A DNA stretch of 46,427 nt from an uncultured Clostridiaceae bacterium (GTDB lineage Bacteria; Bacillota; Clostridia; TANB77; CAG-508), in NCBI GenBank assembly GCA_949902805.1, contig CATLDI010000007.1, forward strand, positions 1-46,427, in the 5' to 3' direction. The notes beneath the pieces are model-generated. The model searched no databases. It saw only the letters and a program-made list of their open reading frames with translations, and had not been told where the DNA came from. Made by a program: the position numbers and the translations under genes. Below, piece after piece: positions 10,816 through 21,091 of the stretch; position 1 is the first letter of the stretch, and the number at the start of each line of letters is the position of its first letter.

Positions 10816-10864
10816 AACCGTTATTGTAAAATGCCAGTAAATGGTATTTCCGTAACGGTTTTTA
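10816..10864 (+). promoter_or_regulatory. Hairpin at the 5' end of the rpsL leader (possible attenuator or mRNA cap)
   Basis: The arms AACCGTTA (10816-10823) and TAACGGTT (10853-10860) pair perfectly and are followed by a short T-run. Transcription should start near 10820, so much of the stem is in the RNA. It could act as a leader attenuator for ribosomal protein synthesis or as a protective 5' stem. Confidence 0.4.
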
Positions 10865-10914
10865 TTGTGAAATTTTATTACAATAAACAAAAAAATCAAG
10901 GAGGTGAAATTTAA

Positions 10915-11328
10915 GTGCCAACAATTAACCAATTAGTAAGAAAAGGAAGACATACTGCAAAAACAAAATCTACATCACCAGCTCTACAACATGGTTACAA
11001 TACAATGAAAAAGAAAGTAACTAATAAAAGAGCACCACAAAAAAGAGGTGTATGTACAGTAGTAAAAACAGTAACTCCAAAGAAACCAAACTCTGCTTTA
11101 AGAAAAGTAGCCAGAGTTAGACTTTCAAACGGTTATGAAGTAACTTCTTATATTCCAGGAATAGGTCACAACCTACAAGAGCACAGTGTTGTTCTAATAA
11201 GAGGTGGAAGGGTAAAAGACCTACCAGGTGTTCGTTACCACATAATAAGAGGAACATTAGATACAGCAGGTGTTAAAGATAGAATGCAAGCTAGATCTAA
11301 ATATGGAGCAAAAAAACCTAAAAAATAA
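10915..11328 (+). CDS. rpsL: 30S ribosomal protein S12
   Basis: Decoding-centre protein of the small subunit. 137 residues, GTG start after AAGGAGGTG. The universal S12 signatures [17 protein letters not shown] and [13 protein letters not shown] are present, including the lysines where streptomycin resistance and accuracy changes map in other bacteria (PKKPN and RVKDLP); both look wild type. First gene of the str operon with rpsG and fusA. No in-frame CGG. Confidence 0.98.
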   Translation: MPTINQLVRKGRHTAKTKSTSPALQHGYNTMKKKVTNKRAPQKRGVCTVVKTVTPKKPNSALRKVARVRLSNGYEVTSYIPGIGHNLQEHSVVLIRGGRVKDLPGVRYHIIRGTLDTAGVKDRMQARSKYGAKKPKK

Positions 11329-11497
11329 AATTTAGGTTAGTGCATATAAGAAATTACAAATTTAAGGTACTTAAATTGTAAATAGATTATACGCACTATA
11401 CTAGAGAAATTCGAGAAGAAACGTAAGTATTGAATTTCTAAAGAGTACCGTAGATACAATAAATAGTATCTAAAATAAAAAAAAGGAGGGAAGAATA

Positions 11498-11968
11498 GTG
11501 CCAAGAAGAGGATATATAGCAAAAAGAGATGTAATAGCAGATCCAATGTACAATAGCAAACTTGTTACAAAATTAATAAACAACGTTATGCTAGATGGTA
11601 AAAAAACAGTTGCACAAAAAATAGTTTATGATGCATTCAATATCATAAAAGAAAAAGAACAAAAAGACGCTCTAGAAGTATTCGAAGCAGCTCTTAATAA
11701 TGTAATGCCAGTTCTTGAAGTAAAAGCAAGAAGAGTTGGTGGTGCAACATACCAAGTACCATTAGAAATAAGACCAGAAAGAAGACAAACTTTAGGTTTA
11801 AGATGGCTAGTTACATATGCTAGAAATAGACATGAAAAAACAATGGCTGAAAAATTAGCCGGAGAAATAATGGACGCTTTAGCTGGAAACGGTGGAGCAT
11901 TCAAGAAAAAAGAAGACATGCACAGAATGGCAGAAGCAAATAAAGCTTTCGCACATTATAAATGGTAA
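11498..11968 (+). CDS. rpsG: 30S ribosomal protein S7
   Basis: Primary binder of the 3' major domain of 16S rRNA and assembly starter of the small-subunit head. 156 residues, the usual length, GTG start after AAAGGAGGG. Typical S7 features: [12 protein letters not shown] at the start, [13 protein letters not shown] in the middle, and FAHYKW at the C-terminus. It lies 169 bases after rpsL and before fusA. No in-frame CGG. Confidence 0.98.
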   Translation: MPRRGYIAKRDVIADPMYNSKLVTKLINNVMLDGKKTVAQKIVYDAFNIIKEKEQKDALEVFEAALNNVMPVLEVKARRVGGATYQVPLEIRPERRQTLGLRWLVTYARNRHEKTMAEKLAGEIMDALAGNGGAFKKKEDMHRMAEANKAFAHYKW

Positions 11969-11970
11969 AA

Positions 11971-12118
11971 TGGAAGTCAGAAATCAGAAGTCAAAAGTCA
12001 GAATAGTGGCGTAAATTATAAATAATACTGTAGGGGCGATTAGTAATCGCTCATACTTCGAAGAAACTACCCCCAAAATTCCGACCTCCGACCTCCGACA
12101 TCTGACCTCTAAAATAGA
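11971..12118. repeat. Nested palindromic repeat (families B and C) between rpsG and fusA
   Basis: Outer part: short direct repeats of GAAGTCAGAA type on the left, with their complement (CCGACCTC, CATCTGACCTC) on the right. Inner part: TAGGGGCGATTAGTAATCGC, a small hairpin followed by a CTTCGAAG motif and CTACCCCC. Related copies lie at 40198-40384 and 41657-41800 (B with or without C) and at 14251-14348 and 26226-26375 (C). Intergenic and non-coding. Confidence 0.75.
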
Positions 12119-12137
12119 AAAGAGGAGGAAAAACCAA

Positions 12138-14219
12138 ATGGCTGGAAGAGAGTTTCCTTTAGAGAGAACAAGAAACATAGGAATCATGGCCCATATAGAT
12201 GCTGGAAAAACTACTACTACAGAAAGAATTCTATTCTATACAGGTAGAACTCATAAAATAGGAGAAGTTCACGAAGGTGCAGCAACAATGGACTGGATGG
12301 TTCAAGAACAAGAAAGAGGTATTACAATTACTTCAGCTGCAACAACATGTAAATGGATGGACAACAGAATTAACATCATAGACACTCCAGGACACGTTGA
12401 CTTCACAGTAGAAGTTGAAAGATCTTTAAGAGTACTAGATGGTTCTGTACTAGTTCTAGCAGCAAGAAGTGGTGTACAACCACAATCAGAAACAGTTTGG
12501 AGACAAGCTGATAAATACAAAGTACCAAGAATGGCATACGTAAATAAAATGGATATGACAGGTGCAGATTTCTACGGATGCGTTGAGCAAATGAAAGAAA
12601 GATTAAATGCAAATGCAGTTCCAATTGAATTGCCAATAGGTGCCGAAGACAATTTCCAAGGAATTGTTGACTTAGTAAAAATGAGAGCTTTTATTCATAA
12701 AGATGATTTAGGAAAAGAAATTGAAGAAACTGACATTCCTGAAGATTTAAAAGAAAAAGCTGAAAGCTACAGATCTGCAATGGTAGAAGCTGCAGCAGAA
12801 CAAGATGATGAATTAATGATGAAATATTTAGACGAAGGTGAATTAACACCAGATGAAATAAGAGCAGGTCTAAGAAAAGGAACAATAGAAAACACAATAG
12901 TTCCAGTAACATGTGGTTCATCATACAAAAACAAAGGTGTACAAGAATTACTAGATTCAATAGTATACTATATGCCATCACCATTAGATATACCAAATAT
13001 CAAAGGTGTAGATGATAGTGGTAATGAAGTAGAAAGAGTAACATCTGATACAGAACCATTCTCAGCGCTAGCATTCAAAATAGCAACAGATCCATTTGTT
13101 GGAAAACTTTGTTTCTTTAGAGTATATTCAGGAACATTAGAATCTGGATCTACAATACTAAATGCAAACAAAGACAAAAAAGACAGAATGGGAAGAATTC
13201 TATTAATGCATGCTAACCACAGAGAAGATATAGATAAAGTATATGCAGGAGATATAGCTGCAGCAGTTGGACTAAAAGAAGTATCTACAGGAGATACACT
13301 TTGTGACCCAGCACATCCAGTTATATTAGAATCAATGGAATTCCCAGAGCCAGTTATTGATATAGCTATAGAACCAAAAGATAAAGCAAACAGCGAAAAA
13401 ATGGGTGTAGCTTTAGCAAAACTAGCAGAAGAAGATCCAACATTCAAAACACATACAGATCATGAAACAGGTCAAACAATAATCGCTGGTATGGGTGAGC
13501 TTCACCTAGATATCATCGTAGACAGATTAAAGAGAGAATTTAAAGTTGAATGTACAGTAGGTAAACCACAAGTTTCTTACAAAGAAACAATAAGAAACAA
13601 AGTAAAAGTTCAAGGTAAATTTGCTCGTCAATCAGGTGGACGTGGACAATACGGAGATGTATGGATTGAATTAGAACCATTAGAGCCAGGAACAGGAGTT
13701 CAATTCGAAAGCCAAATCGTTGGTGGTGCAGTTCCAAAAGAATACATCAAACCAACAGAAGAAGGTATTAGAGAAGCTGCTGAAAGCGGAATACTTGCTG
13801 GATACCCAGTTATAGACTTTAAAGCAACTTTAGTAGATGGTTCATACCACGAAGTTGACTCATCAGAAATGGCATTTAAAATAGCAGGATCAATGGCATT
13901 CAAAGAAGGATGTCGTCAAGCAAAATCAGTACTATTAGAGCCAATAATGAGAGTAGAAGTAACAGTTCCAGAAGAATACATGGGAGATGTTATAGGAGAT
14001 ATAAACTCAAGACGTGGAAGAATGGAAGGAATGGAAGCACGTAGCGGAAGCCAAATAATTCGTGGATTTATACCACTATCAGAAATGTTTGGATACGCAA
14101 CAGACTTACGTTCAAGAACACAAGGAAGAGGAACATACGCAATGGAACCAAGCCATTACGAAGAAGTTCCAAAATCAGTACTTGAAGCAATAGTAGCATC
14201 AAGAGCTAAGAAAGACTAA
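12138..14219 (+). CDS. fusA: Elongation factor G
   Basis: GTPase that drives translocation and ribosome recycling. 693 residues, ATG after GAGGAGG. Seen: G1 AHIDAGKT at residues 18-25, switch [14 protein letters not shown] for guanine specificity, and the full domain II-V region through [21 protein letters not shown] at the C-terminus. Third gene of the str operon; the repeat upstream does not interrupt coding. All CGG triplets in it are out of frame. EF-G influences frame maintenance in general, but nothing unusual is visible in this copy. Confidence 0.98.
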   Translation: MAGREFPLERTRNIGIMAHIDAGKTTTTERILFYTGRTHKIGEVHEGAATMDWMVQEQERGITITSAATTCKWMDNRINIIDTPGHVDFTVEVERSLRVLDGSVLVLAARSGVQPQSETVWRQADKYKVPRMAYVNKMDMTGADFYGCVEQMKERLNANAVPIELPIGAEDNFQGIVDLVKMRAFIHKDDLGKEIEETDIPEDLKEKAESYRSAMVEAAAEQDDELMMKYLDEGELTPDEIRAGLRKGTIENTIVPVTCGSSYKNKGVQELLDSIVYYMPSPLDIPNIKGVDDSGNEVERVTSDTEPFSALAFKIATDPFVGKLCFFRVYSGTLESGSTILNANKDKKDRMGRILLMHANHREDIDKVYAGDIAAAVGLKEVSTGDTLCDPAHPVILESMEFPEPVIDIAIEPKDKANSEKMGVALAKLAEEDPTFKTHTDHETGQTIIAGMGELHLDIIVDRLKREFKVECTVGKPQVSYKETIRNKVKVQGKFARQSGGRGQYGDVWIELEPLEPGTGVQFESQIVGGAVPKEYIKPTEEGIREAAESGILAGYPVIDFKATLVDGSYHEVDSSEMAFKIAGSMAFKEGCRQAKSVLLEPIMRVEVTVPEEYMGDVIGDINSRRGRMEGMEARSGSQIIRGFIPLSEMFGYATDLRSRTQGRGTYAMEPSHYEEVPKSVLEAIVASRAKKD

Positions 14220-14250
14220 TTTATAAATATTAAAAAAATGTAAAATTTAT

Positions 14251-14348
14251 GTAGGGGCGATTAGCAATCGCCCGCTCTCCGAAGGCATTGCTCTAAAAAT
14301 ATTTAGAGTAACATCGTTGGAGCCATGGTCGATTAATAATCACCCTAC
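14251..14348. repeat. Palindromic element (family C) between fusA and tuf
   Basis: Starts GTAGGGGCGATTAGCAATCG and ends with the imperfect complement GATTAATAATCACCCTAC, with internal dyads. It follows the fusA stop and may also act as a terminator. Confidence 0.7.
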
Positions 14349-14390
14349 ATATAACAATACATTTAATATATATAAAAAATATAAAAACAC

Positions 14391-14419
14391 TTGCATTTTT
14401 AAAAAAATTGTTATAAAAT
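14391..14419 (+). promoter_or_regulatory. Sigma-A promoter for tuf
   Basis: TTGCAT at 14391-14396, 17-base spacer, TAAAAT at 14414-14419, 75 bases before tuf. tuf therefore seems transcribed on its own as well as from the str promoter. Confidence 0.6.
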
Positions 14420-14494
14420 GCAAGCGTATAAAATTAGTTATTAATTTTAAAAAAATAAAAAATAAATGAAAAGAAAAAAGGAGGAAAATTTCAA

Positions 14495-15694
14495 ATGGCA
14501 AAGGAAAAATTTGAAAGAACAAAACCACACGTTAACATTGGTACAATCGGACACGTTGACCATGGTAAAACAACAACAACAGCAGCTATTACTAAATACT
14601 TAGGATTTTTAGGAAAAGCTAAATATGAAGCATATGATGCAATCGATAGCGCTCCAGAGGAGAAAGCTAGAGGTATCACAATCAACACAGCTCACGTAGA
14701 ATATGAAACAGATAACAGACACTACGCACACGTTGACTGCCCAGGACACGCTGACTACGTTAAAAACATGATTACAGGTGCAGCACAAATGGATGGTGCT
14801 ATACTAGTTGTTTCAGCAGCTGATGGTCCAATGCCTCAAACAAGAGAGCACATCTTACTTGCAAGACAAGTTGGTGTTAAATTTATCGTAGTTTACCTAA
14901 ACAAATGCGATATGGTTGATGACCCAGAATTATTAGAATTAGTAGAAATGGAAGTTAGAGACTTATTAAGCGAATATGGTTTCCCAGGAGACGAAATTCC
15001 AATTATAAAAGGATCTTCATTAAACGTTCTAGAATCAACAGCAACAGATCCAAATGCACCAGAATATGCATGCATGAAAGAATTAATGGAAGCAGTTGAT
15101 AGCTACATCCCAACACCAGAAAGACCAATCGACCAACCATTCTTAATGCCAGTAGAAGACGTATTCACAATTACAGGACGTGGAACAGTTGCAACTGGTA
15201 GAGTAGAAAGAGGAGTTGTTAAAGTACAAGACGAAGTTGAAATCGTTGGTATCAAAGCATCAGCTAAGAGTGTTGTTACAGGTGTTGAAATGTTCAGAAA
15301 ACTATTAGACCAAGCAGAAGCTGGAGACAACATTGGTGTACTATTAAGAGGTATTGATAGAAAAGACATCGAAAGAGGTCAAGTTTTAGCAAAACCAGGA
15401 ACAATACATCCACACACAAAATTCACATCACAAGTATACGTTTTAACAAAAGAAGAAGGTGGACGTCATACACCATTCTTCGATGGATATAGACCACAAT
15501 TCTATTTCAGAACAACAGACGTTACAGGTGTTATCAAATTACCTGCTGGAACAGAAATGGTTATGCCAGGAGATAACGTAGATATGGAAATCGAATTAAT
15601 CACTCCAATTGCTATCGAAAAAGGACTAAGATTCGCTATCCGTGAAGGTGGTAGAACAGTTGGTTCAGGTGTCGTAGCTGATATCAAAGAGTAA
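14495..15694 (+). CDS. tuf: Elongation factor Tu
   Basis: Brings aminoacyl-tRNA to the ribosomal A site. 399 residues, ATG after AAGGAGG. Seen: G1 GHVDHGKT at residues 19-26, [12 protein letters not shown], and domains 2-3 ending SGVVADIKE. Codon use is the most biased in the window: arginines are AGA and CGT only. Relevant to the CGG findings because EF-Tu would deliver any unusual glycine tRNA, but the protein itself looks ordinary. Confidence 0.98.
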   Translation: MAKEKFERTKPHVNIGTIGHVDHGKTTTTAAITKYLGFLGKAKYEAYDAIDSAPEEKARGITINTAHVEYETDNRHYAHVDCPGHADYVKNMITGAAQMDGAILVVSAADGPMPQTREHILLARQVGVKFIVVYLNKCDMVDDPELLELVEMEVRDLLSEYGFPGDEIPIIKGSSLNVLESTATDPNAPEYACMKELMEAVDSYIPTPERPIDQPFLMPVEDVFTITGRGTVATGRVERGVVKVQDEVEIVGIKASAKSVVTGVEMFRKLLDQAEAGDNIGVLLRGIDRKDIERGQVLAKPGTIHPHTKFTSQVYVLTKEEGGRHTPFFDGYRPQFYFRTTDVTGVIKLPAGTEMVMPGDNVDMEIELITPIAIEKGLRFAIREGGRTVGSGVVADIKE

Positions 15695-15706
15695 TTATAT
15701 AGTAAT

Positions 15707-15745
15707 AGCAAGGGTTACAGAGTTTTGTAACACTTGCTGTTTTTA
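15707..15745 (+). terminator. Intrinsic terminator of tuf
   Basis: Stem AGCAAG.GTTAC / GTAAC.CTTGCT around a short loop, followed by TTTTT, 12 bases after the tuf stop codon. Confidence 0.8.
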
Positions 15746-15852
15746 TATTTAACACTTATTTAATACTTTAGTAAATAATCTATTTTATTAATAATTTCTA
15801 TTTTTGTCTTTGGTAAAACTTCTAAATACATTTCTGTGATTTTAACAGAAGA

Positions 15853-16036
15853 AGAAAGAATTGGGACGTGTCCCAAACTTTCCTTTTTTATATTATAGGA
15901 AAGTACGCCATTTTAAGTTGAATATGTAGGGCGATTTCAATCGCCCCGCGTAGTGAAGCTACTTTTATTCTATTAAAATTTGAAAAAATATGTTGAAAAC
16001 TAAAAGGAAAGTTTTGGACGCATCCCAATTCTTTCT
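15853..16036. repeat. Nested palindromic repeat (family A with family C inside)
   Basis: Outer arms 15853-15889 and 16002-16036 are imperfect reverse complements (AGAAAGAATTGGGACG and CATCCCAATTCTTTCT). Inside is GTAGGGCGATTTCAATCGCC, a family C hairpin. Nothing else is seen in the gene-free stretch 15746-16071. Confidence 0.7.
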
Positions 16037-16071
16037 TTTTGGTTTTTATGTTATATATGTTACAAAATTTG

Positions 16072-16100
16072 TTGACTTTTACGGAAATAAAGTATATACT
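16072..16100 (+). promoter_or_regulatory. Sigma-A promoter for the NlpC/P60 gene
   Basis: TTGACT, 17-base spacer, TATACT; 42 bases before the start codon. Confidence 0.65.
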
Positions 16101-16142
16101 GATAGAGCAATAAAATATCTGTAGAAGGAGAGAAAATATTTT

Positions 16143-17513
16143 ATGAAATTACTAAAAAATGTACTAATAGTTTTAACAATGATTATAGCATTTTTATTAA
16201 TAACAAACAGCACAACATTTGCTAAAACTGTAACAGTAAACACAGATACACTAAAGCTAAGAAAAGAAGCATCAACAGATTCTACAACACTTGAATTATT
16301 AAATAATGGAGATAAATTAGAATATATAGAAGAAACAGGAGATTGGTACAAAGTAAAGGTAAGAGAAATTACAGGATATGTACATAAAGACTATGTAGAA
16401 ATAGAGGAAGATAAAACACCTACAGAACAAAGCAAAATGGAGGAACCAACAACAAAGCCAGAAACTGAAGTACCAACAACAGAAATATTACCAGAAACAA
16501 CACAAGAAACTATACCAACGAAACCAACTAATAATGAAGAATTACCAGTAGCTACAAAAATGAAAGTTTTGAGTGATACTAATATATACATACTACCACT
16601 AATAAATGCAACAACAATTCAAAACATAAAAAAGGATGACGAAGTTACAATTATATCTAAAACAAATGAATGGTATTATGTAGAAACTAACGAAGTTATA
16701 GGATGGATTAGAGGAAAACTATTAATAGATAGTACTGTAGTTTCAGATGACATAGAGCCAGTAACAAATAATTCTGAAGATGGTAATGGGGCAAGCAATA
16801 ATGAAACAACAACTACAGGAGCACAACCTGAAGAACCTACTTCTTTAGATACACAAATAACAAATAAAATAATGTATGTAAATACATCATCAATATATGT
16901 AAGAAAAGGTCCAAGTACTGATACAGAAGTGGTAGATTCATTAATACTAAATGCAACAGTTAAAGTTACAGCAGAAAATGGAGATTGGTACAAAGTAGAA
17001 GTAGATGGCAAAACAGGATATATTGCAAAAAGACTGTTATCTGATAAGCAAATAAATACAACATCAAGAGGAGAAATAGTAAGGGAAGAAGATAAAGAAA
17101 ACAATAATCAAAACGATAAAGTAGAACAAACATCAAAGGGAAGCCAAATAGTAGAATATGCTAAAAAATATTTAGGATGTAAATACGTATATGGAGCTTC
17201 AGGCCCAAGTACATTTGACTGTTCGGGTTTTACAATGTATGTATTTAGAAACTTTGGAGTATCATTAAGCCACTCAGCAACAGCACAATCAAAAGTGGGA
17301 ACATATGTAGCAAAAGAAAATTTACAACTAGGTGACTTAGTATTTTTCACAGATTATGAAACTGGAAATGGTATAGGTCATTGTGGAATATACATAGGAG
17401 ATGGGAACTTCATACATGCATCATCAGGAACAGGATACTGTGTAAAAATATCAACATTAACATCAGGAAGCTATTTAAAAAGGTACGAAACAGCAAGAAG
17501 AGTAGCACTGTAA
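16143..17513 (+). CDS. Secreted SH3-domain NlpC/P60 peptidoglycan endopeptidase
   Basis: Cell-wall hydrolase that should cut peptide cross-links or stems in peptidoglycan outside the membrane. 456 residues. Signal peptide at about 1-27 (hydrophobic core, then TTFAKT). Three bacterial SH3 wall-binding domains, about residues 28-87, 135-195 and 235-295, separated by Thr/Pro/Glu-rich linkers. C-terminal NlpC/P60 domain, about 335-456, with catalytic Cys in DCSGF, His in GHCGIYIG and a third polar residue in FIHASSG. Single-gene unit with its own promoter and a good AAGGAG site. The TCG-GGT at the catalytic site puts CGG out of frame, so no shift is needed. Confidence 0.92.
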   Translation: MKLLKNVLIVLTMIIAFLLITNSTTFAKTVTVNTDTLKLRKEASTDSTTLELLNNGDKLEYIEETGDWYKVKVREITGYVHKDYVEIEEDKTPTEQSKMEEPTTKPETEVPTTEILPETTQETIPTKPTNNEELPVATKMKVLSDTNIYILPLINATTIQNIKKDDEVTIISKTNEWYYVETNEVIGWIRGKLLIDSTVVSDDIEPVTNNSEDGNGASNNETTTTGAQPEEPTSLDTQITNKIMYVNTSSIYVRKGPSTDTEVVDSLILNATVKVTAENGDWYKVEVDGKTGYIAKRLLSDKQINTTSRGEIVREEDKENNNQNDKVEQTSKGSQIVEYAKKYLGCKYVYGASGPSTFDCSGFTMYVFRNFGVSLSHSATAQSKVGTYVAKENLQLGDLVFFTDYETGNGIGHCGIYIGDGNFIHASSGTGYCVKISTLTSGSYLKRYETARRVAL

Positions 17514-17636
17514 AAATTAGTGAATAATGAATAGTGAATGGTGAATAATTAAGGTTGTAATGACACCGTTTATGAGAATACCTCGTAGGAAATTACACCA
17601 ATGTGACTTACTATAACATAAGATAAAAAATAAAAA

Positions 17637-17762
17637 TACGTAGGGGCTTAATCGGTTAGAAACTAGCATTGGGGACGGTTCGTAATCGGAAACAAGATAG
17701 AGAAGGACTACAAGCAAGAAAAGGAAATAATCTGGCTAGATTAGGAACTGTCCCTAACGCGG
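17637..17762. repeat. Composite intergenic repeat (family D start plus family E) before comEC
   Basis: Contains CGTAGGGGCTTAATCGG (family D) and an imperfect GGGGACGGTTCG...GAACTGTCCC inverted pair (family E). An upstream ATG at 17669 opens into comEC, but its codons are repeat sequence, so it is not taken as the start. Confidence 0.6.
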
Positions 17763-17794
17763 AAACAATAGGACAATCAGAAAAGGAGAAAAAT

Positions 17795-20315
17795 ATGACA
17801 ATTTTTATGATAATGATTGCATATATATTAGGAATAATATGGGGGCTATATATAAAAAATATAGTCCCTTTGTTTTTAATAATAAGTGCAATAATACTAA
17901 TTAAAAAAATATTAAATTTAAAAAATATAAAATCATATAAAGAAATAAAAAAATATAAAAAATTAAACAAATCTAAGAAAATTAAAAACTTAAATAAATA
18001 CATAGAAATATTAATTCCAAACAAAAAATTAATTCTAATATTAATGACATTTACATTAAGTTTCACATATACTTGTGCTCTTGAAAAATCCTTTAAAACG
18101 AAATACAAAAACATACAAGAAAATATAAAAATAGAAGCAATAATTGTAAGCAACGTAAAAGAAAAAGAATATAAAGATATATATACAATAAAAGTAAAAA
18201 GTATAAATAATAATAAAAAATATAATGGAACACATTTGTTACTATCCATAAAAAATAACAACAAACAGTTAGAATATGGAGATAAAGTTACATTCACAGC
18301 AGAACATAAAGAACCAGAAGGTCAAAGAAATTATGGAGGATTTAATTATAAACAATACTTAAAAACCAAAAAAGTGTATGGGCTCGTCCAATCAAATAAA
18401 ATAGAAAATATTGAGAAAGCACAATATAATAAATTGCTAATTTATATTAATAAACTAAATACAAAAATAACAGAAAATGCAAATAAAATTTTACAAAATG
18501 AACAAGCAAGTTTACTTACGGGAATATTAATAGGAAATAAAGATAATTTAAGTAAAGATACACAAGAAAGTTTTAAAAACAGCAATTTATCACATATGTT
18601 AGCAGTATCAGGCGCACATGTAACATATGTAATATTAGGAATAACATTTGTTTTAAATAAAAGCAAAACAAATAAAAAAGTATCTAAAATAATAACAATA
18701 ATTTTATTAATTATATTTATATTTTTAACAGGTGGAACTGCATCTGTAACTAGAGCATGTATAATGGCAATATATATAATTATTCGGAAGTTTAGTATAT
18801 AAAAAGCCAAATATTATAGCCAGTATAAGCCTTTCACTACTTATAATATTAATTATAAATCCATATAAAATTTTAGACATAGGAATGCTACTTTCCTATG
18901 GAGGCACTATTGGAATTATATTACTTAATAAAATTCTAGAAGAAAAGATAAGCCTGCCACAATTAAAAAACAAAATAATAAACAAATTAATAACTATTAT
19001 TAAAGAAATGTTTATAGTAAGCATATCAGCAAACTTAATAATATTTCCAATTATAGTATATAACTACAATACAATATCATTAACATTTTTTATATCAAAT
19101 ATATTAGCAGGTCCAATTTTAGGTCTAATCATAATATTAGGTTTTATAACAATTTTTATATCTATTATATCAATTCAAATCTCAAAAATACCAGCAAGCA
19201 TATTATCAATATTTATACAATTACTAATGCAAATAGCAAATTTCAGTAGTGGTTTGCCATTTTCAAAAATATATGTAAAAACGCCAAGTATATTTACAAT
19301 AATTTTATACTACGCAATCTTAACAATAGCAATATATCTAATAAGATGTAGGGGCAGGGCTTGTCTCTGCCCGATAAGAAGATTTGAAAGAATTTTATTG
19401 AATAAATTTAAAAATAAAAAATTACAAAAAAAGTTAATAGCAATAACATCAATAATAGTAATAATTTTTCAAATTATCAAAATTATACCATCAAACCTAA
19501 AAATATATTTTATAGATGTAGGGCAAGGCGATAGCACTCTAATAATTACTCCAAACCATAAAACAATACTAATAGATGGTGGAGGAAGTGAAACAAATGA
19601 GAATTATGATGTAGGAAAAAAGACTTTAATACCATATTTATTAGATAGAGGAATAACAAAACTAGACTATATTTTTATATCTCACTACGATTCAGATCAC
19701 GTCCGGACGGGGTACTTACAGTAATTCAAGAACTAAAAGTTAAAAATGTTATTATACCAAAACAAGGAAAGGAATCTGTAAATTATAAAAAATTTTTAGA
19801 GTTTGTAAAAAAGAAAAAAATAAAAGTACACATAGCAATGGTAAATGAAAAAATAGAAATAGAAAAAAATATAAAAATAGAAATTCTATGGCCAACAGAT
19901 AAATTAATAACTAGTAACATACTAAATAACAATTCACTAGTAATGAAATTAACCTACAATAATTTTACAGCATTATTTACAGGAGACATAGAAAAAATAG
20001 CAGAAGAAGAAATTATAAATAAATACAAAGAAACAAATAAGCTAAATTCTACAATTATAAAAATTGCTCATCATGGCTCAAAAACTTCAAGCATACAAGA
20101 ATTTTTTAACTCAGTAAAACCACAAATAGCTCTAATAGGAGTAGGTGCAAATAATAATTTTGGACATCCAAATGAAGAAGTATTAGAAAGAATAAAAAAA
20201 TTTCGGTTGCAAAATATATAGAACAGATGAAATGGGAGAAATTTCAATTGTTGTAGATAGAAAAGGAAAAATGAAGATTAAAAGATTTATAGAACAAAAG
20301 AAAATTGTGATTTGA
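17795..20315 (+). CDS. comEC: ComEC/Rec2 DNA-uptake channel and nuclease-like protein, with four +1 recodings at CGG
   Basis: Inner-membrane channel for single-stranded DNA in natural transformation. With the C skipped at 18785, 19704, 19708 and 20204 the frame gives 838 residues, a normal ComEC length. ATG follows AAGGAG. Seen: two N-terminal membrane helices and an OB-like region; the competence domain with SHMLAVSGAHVTY and further helices; a C-terminal metallo-beta-lactamase domain with DVGQGDSTLI, DGGG, and SHYDSDHVGGVLTV, where both glycines come from recoded sites; and the end GCKIYRTDEMGEI, also restored by the last shift. Without shifting it ends after 335 residues. A palindromic repeat is inserted in frame near 19348. 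Confidence 0.9.
18785..18788 (+). other. In-frame CGG recoding site 1 in comEC (CGGA)
   Basis: Codon 331; previous codon ATT. The shift gives ...IIIIGSLVYKKPN and continues through the competence domain. Confidence 0.85.
19348..19373 (+). repeat. Short palindromic repeat inserted in frame within comEC
   Basis: GTAGGGGCAGGGCTTGTCTC followed by TGCCCG: a GGGCAGG...TCTGCCC hairpin with the GTAGGGGC head shared by the intergenic repeats. It is read as CRGRACLCP in the linker between the membrane and beta-lactamase parts of ComEC and does not break the frame. Confidence 0.65.
19704..19711 (+). other. Two consecutive in-frame CGG recoding sites in comEC (CGGA CGGG)
   Basis: CGG 19704-19706 is in frame after GTC. 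After the first +1 shift (GGA), the next codon is again CGG, 19708-19710; a second shift gives GGG. The result is the conserved DHVGGV of the metallo-beta-lactamase motif. Confidence 0.9.
20204..20207 (+). other. In-frame CGG recoding site 4 in comEC (CGGT)
   Basis: Residue 803; previous codon TTT. The shift restores GCKIYRTDEMG, a typical ComEC C-terminal segment. Confidence 0.85.
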
Positions 20316-20372
20316 TATTTTTCTAAATATGAACTATAAATGTTTCTTTAAATAAAAAGTACAAATAAATAA

Positions 20373-20392
20373 TGCAACTAAAAATAGTTGCA
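20373..20392 (+). promoter_or_regulatory. Palindromic operator candidate upstream of hicAB
   Basis: TGCAACTA-AAAA-TAGTTGCA, a perfect 8-bp dyad 24 bases before hicA. HicB antitoxins commonly repress their own operon by binding such dyads. Confidence 0.55.
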
Positions 20393-20416
20393 AAACGTAA
20401 AAAGGAGTGATATAAT

Positions 20417-20671
20417 ATGAGTAAAATAGAAAAAGAAATAGAACGATTAAAATCAAAGCCTAAAGATTTTACATATAACGAAGCAAAGAATTTATTAAAT
20501 AATTTAGGTTTTTATGAGAATAATAAAGGTAAAACATCAGGATCAAGAGTAGTTTTTGTAAATCATAACGATATAAAAATAGAAATACATAAACCACATC
20601 CAAGCAATATACTAAAACCTTATCAAGTAAAGATAATATTAAATAGATTAATAGAATTGGAGGTAGTATAA
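20417..20671 (+). CDS. hicA: HicA-type mRNA interferase toxin
   Basis: 84 residues; ATG after AAAAGGAG. The HicA double-stranded-RNA-binding-like fold is recognised from the lysine-rich N-terminal helix, the GSRVVFVN strand and the catalytic-region segment KIEIHKPHP, whose His is the expected active residue. The toxin would cleave mRNA and stop growth when free. hicB starts at the very next base after the hicA stop codon, so the two are co-translated; toxin-first order is typical for hicAB. A dyad operator precedes the pair. Confidence 0.85.
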   Translation: MSKIEKEIERLKSKPKDFTYNEAKNLLNNLGFYENNKGKTSGSRVVFVNHNDIKIEIHKPHPSNILKPYQVKIILNRLIELEVV

Positions 20672-21013
20672 ATGAAAAATATTATGAAATATAAAGGATA
20701 TTGGGCAGAAATAAAATATAGTGATGAAGATGAATGTTTTTGTGGAGAAATAGAAGGTTTAAAAAATGATAGTATATCTTTTGAAGGAACAACTGTAAAA
20801 GAACTAAAGAAAGATTTTAAAGATGCAATAGATCATTATTTAGAAACATGTAAAGAACTTAAAGTAGAGCCAGAAAAACAATGTAAAGGCTCTCTAAATG
20901 TTAGGTTAGGTGTAGAACTTCACAATAAAGCCAAAATGAAATCTATCGAAGAAAAAATATCTATAAACGAATTAATAAAAAATGCAGTTAGTGCATACTT
21001 AAAAATGAACTAA
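20672..21013 (+). CDS. hicB: HicB-type antitoxin
   Basis: 113 residues. The N-terminal partly degraded RNase H-like fold (MKYKGYWAEIKYSDEDECFCGEI type) neutralises HicA. A C-terminal ribbon-helix-helix-like segment (SLNVRLGVELHNKAK...SINELIKNAVSAYL) should bind the operator. It directly follows hicA with a GGAGG site inside the end of hicA. Intact, no CGG codons. Confidence 0.88.
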   Translation: MKNIMKYKGYWAEIKYSDEDECFCGEIEGLKNDSISFEGTTVKELKKDFKDAIDHYLETCKELKVEPEKQCKGSLNVRLGVELHNKAKMKSIEEKISINELIKNAVSAYLKMN

Positions 21014-21091
21014 AAATATAATAATAAACAAAATTGTATAAAATTAACAAAAAAACATCATACTATAACAAAACATGAAAGAGGTAATAGT

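Noticed and set aside
17669..17794. N-terminal extension of comEC from ATG 17669
   Set aside because: The extra codons are repeat DNA; ATG 17795 has AAGGAG and starts with the expected membrane helix.
20397..20416. TTGCAA-17-TATAAT promoter immediately before hicA
   Set aside because: It would overlap the ribosome site and start codon and make a leaderless message; the boxes are more likely chance in AT-rich DNA.
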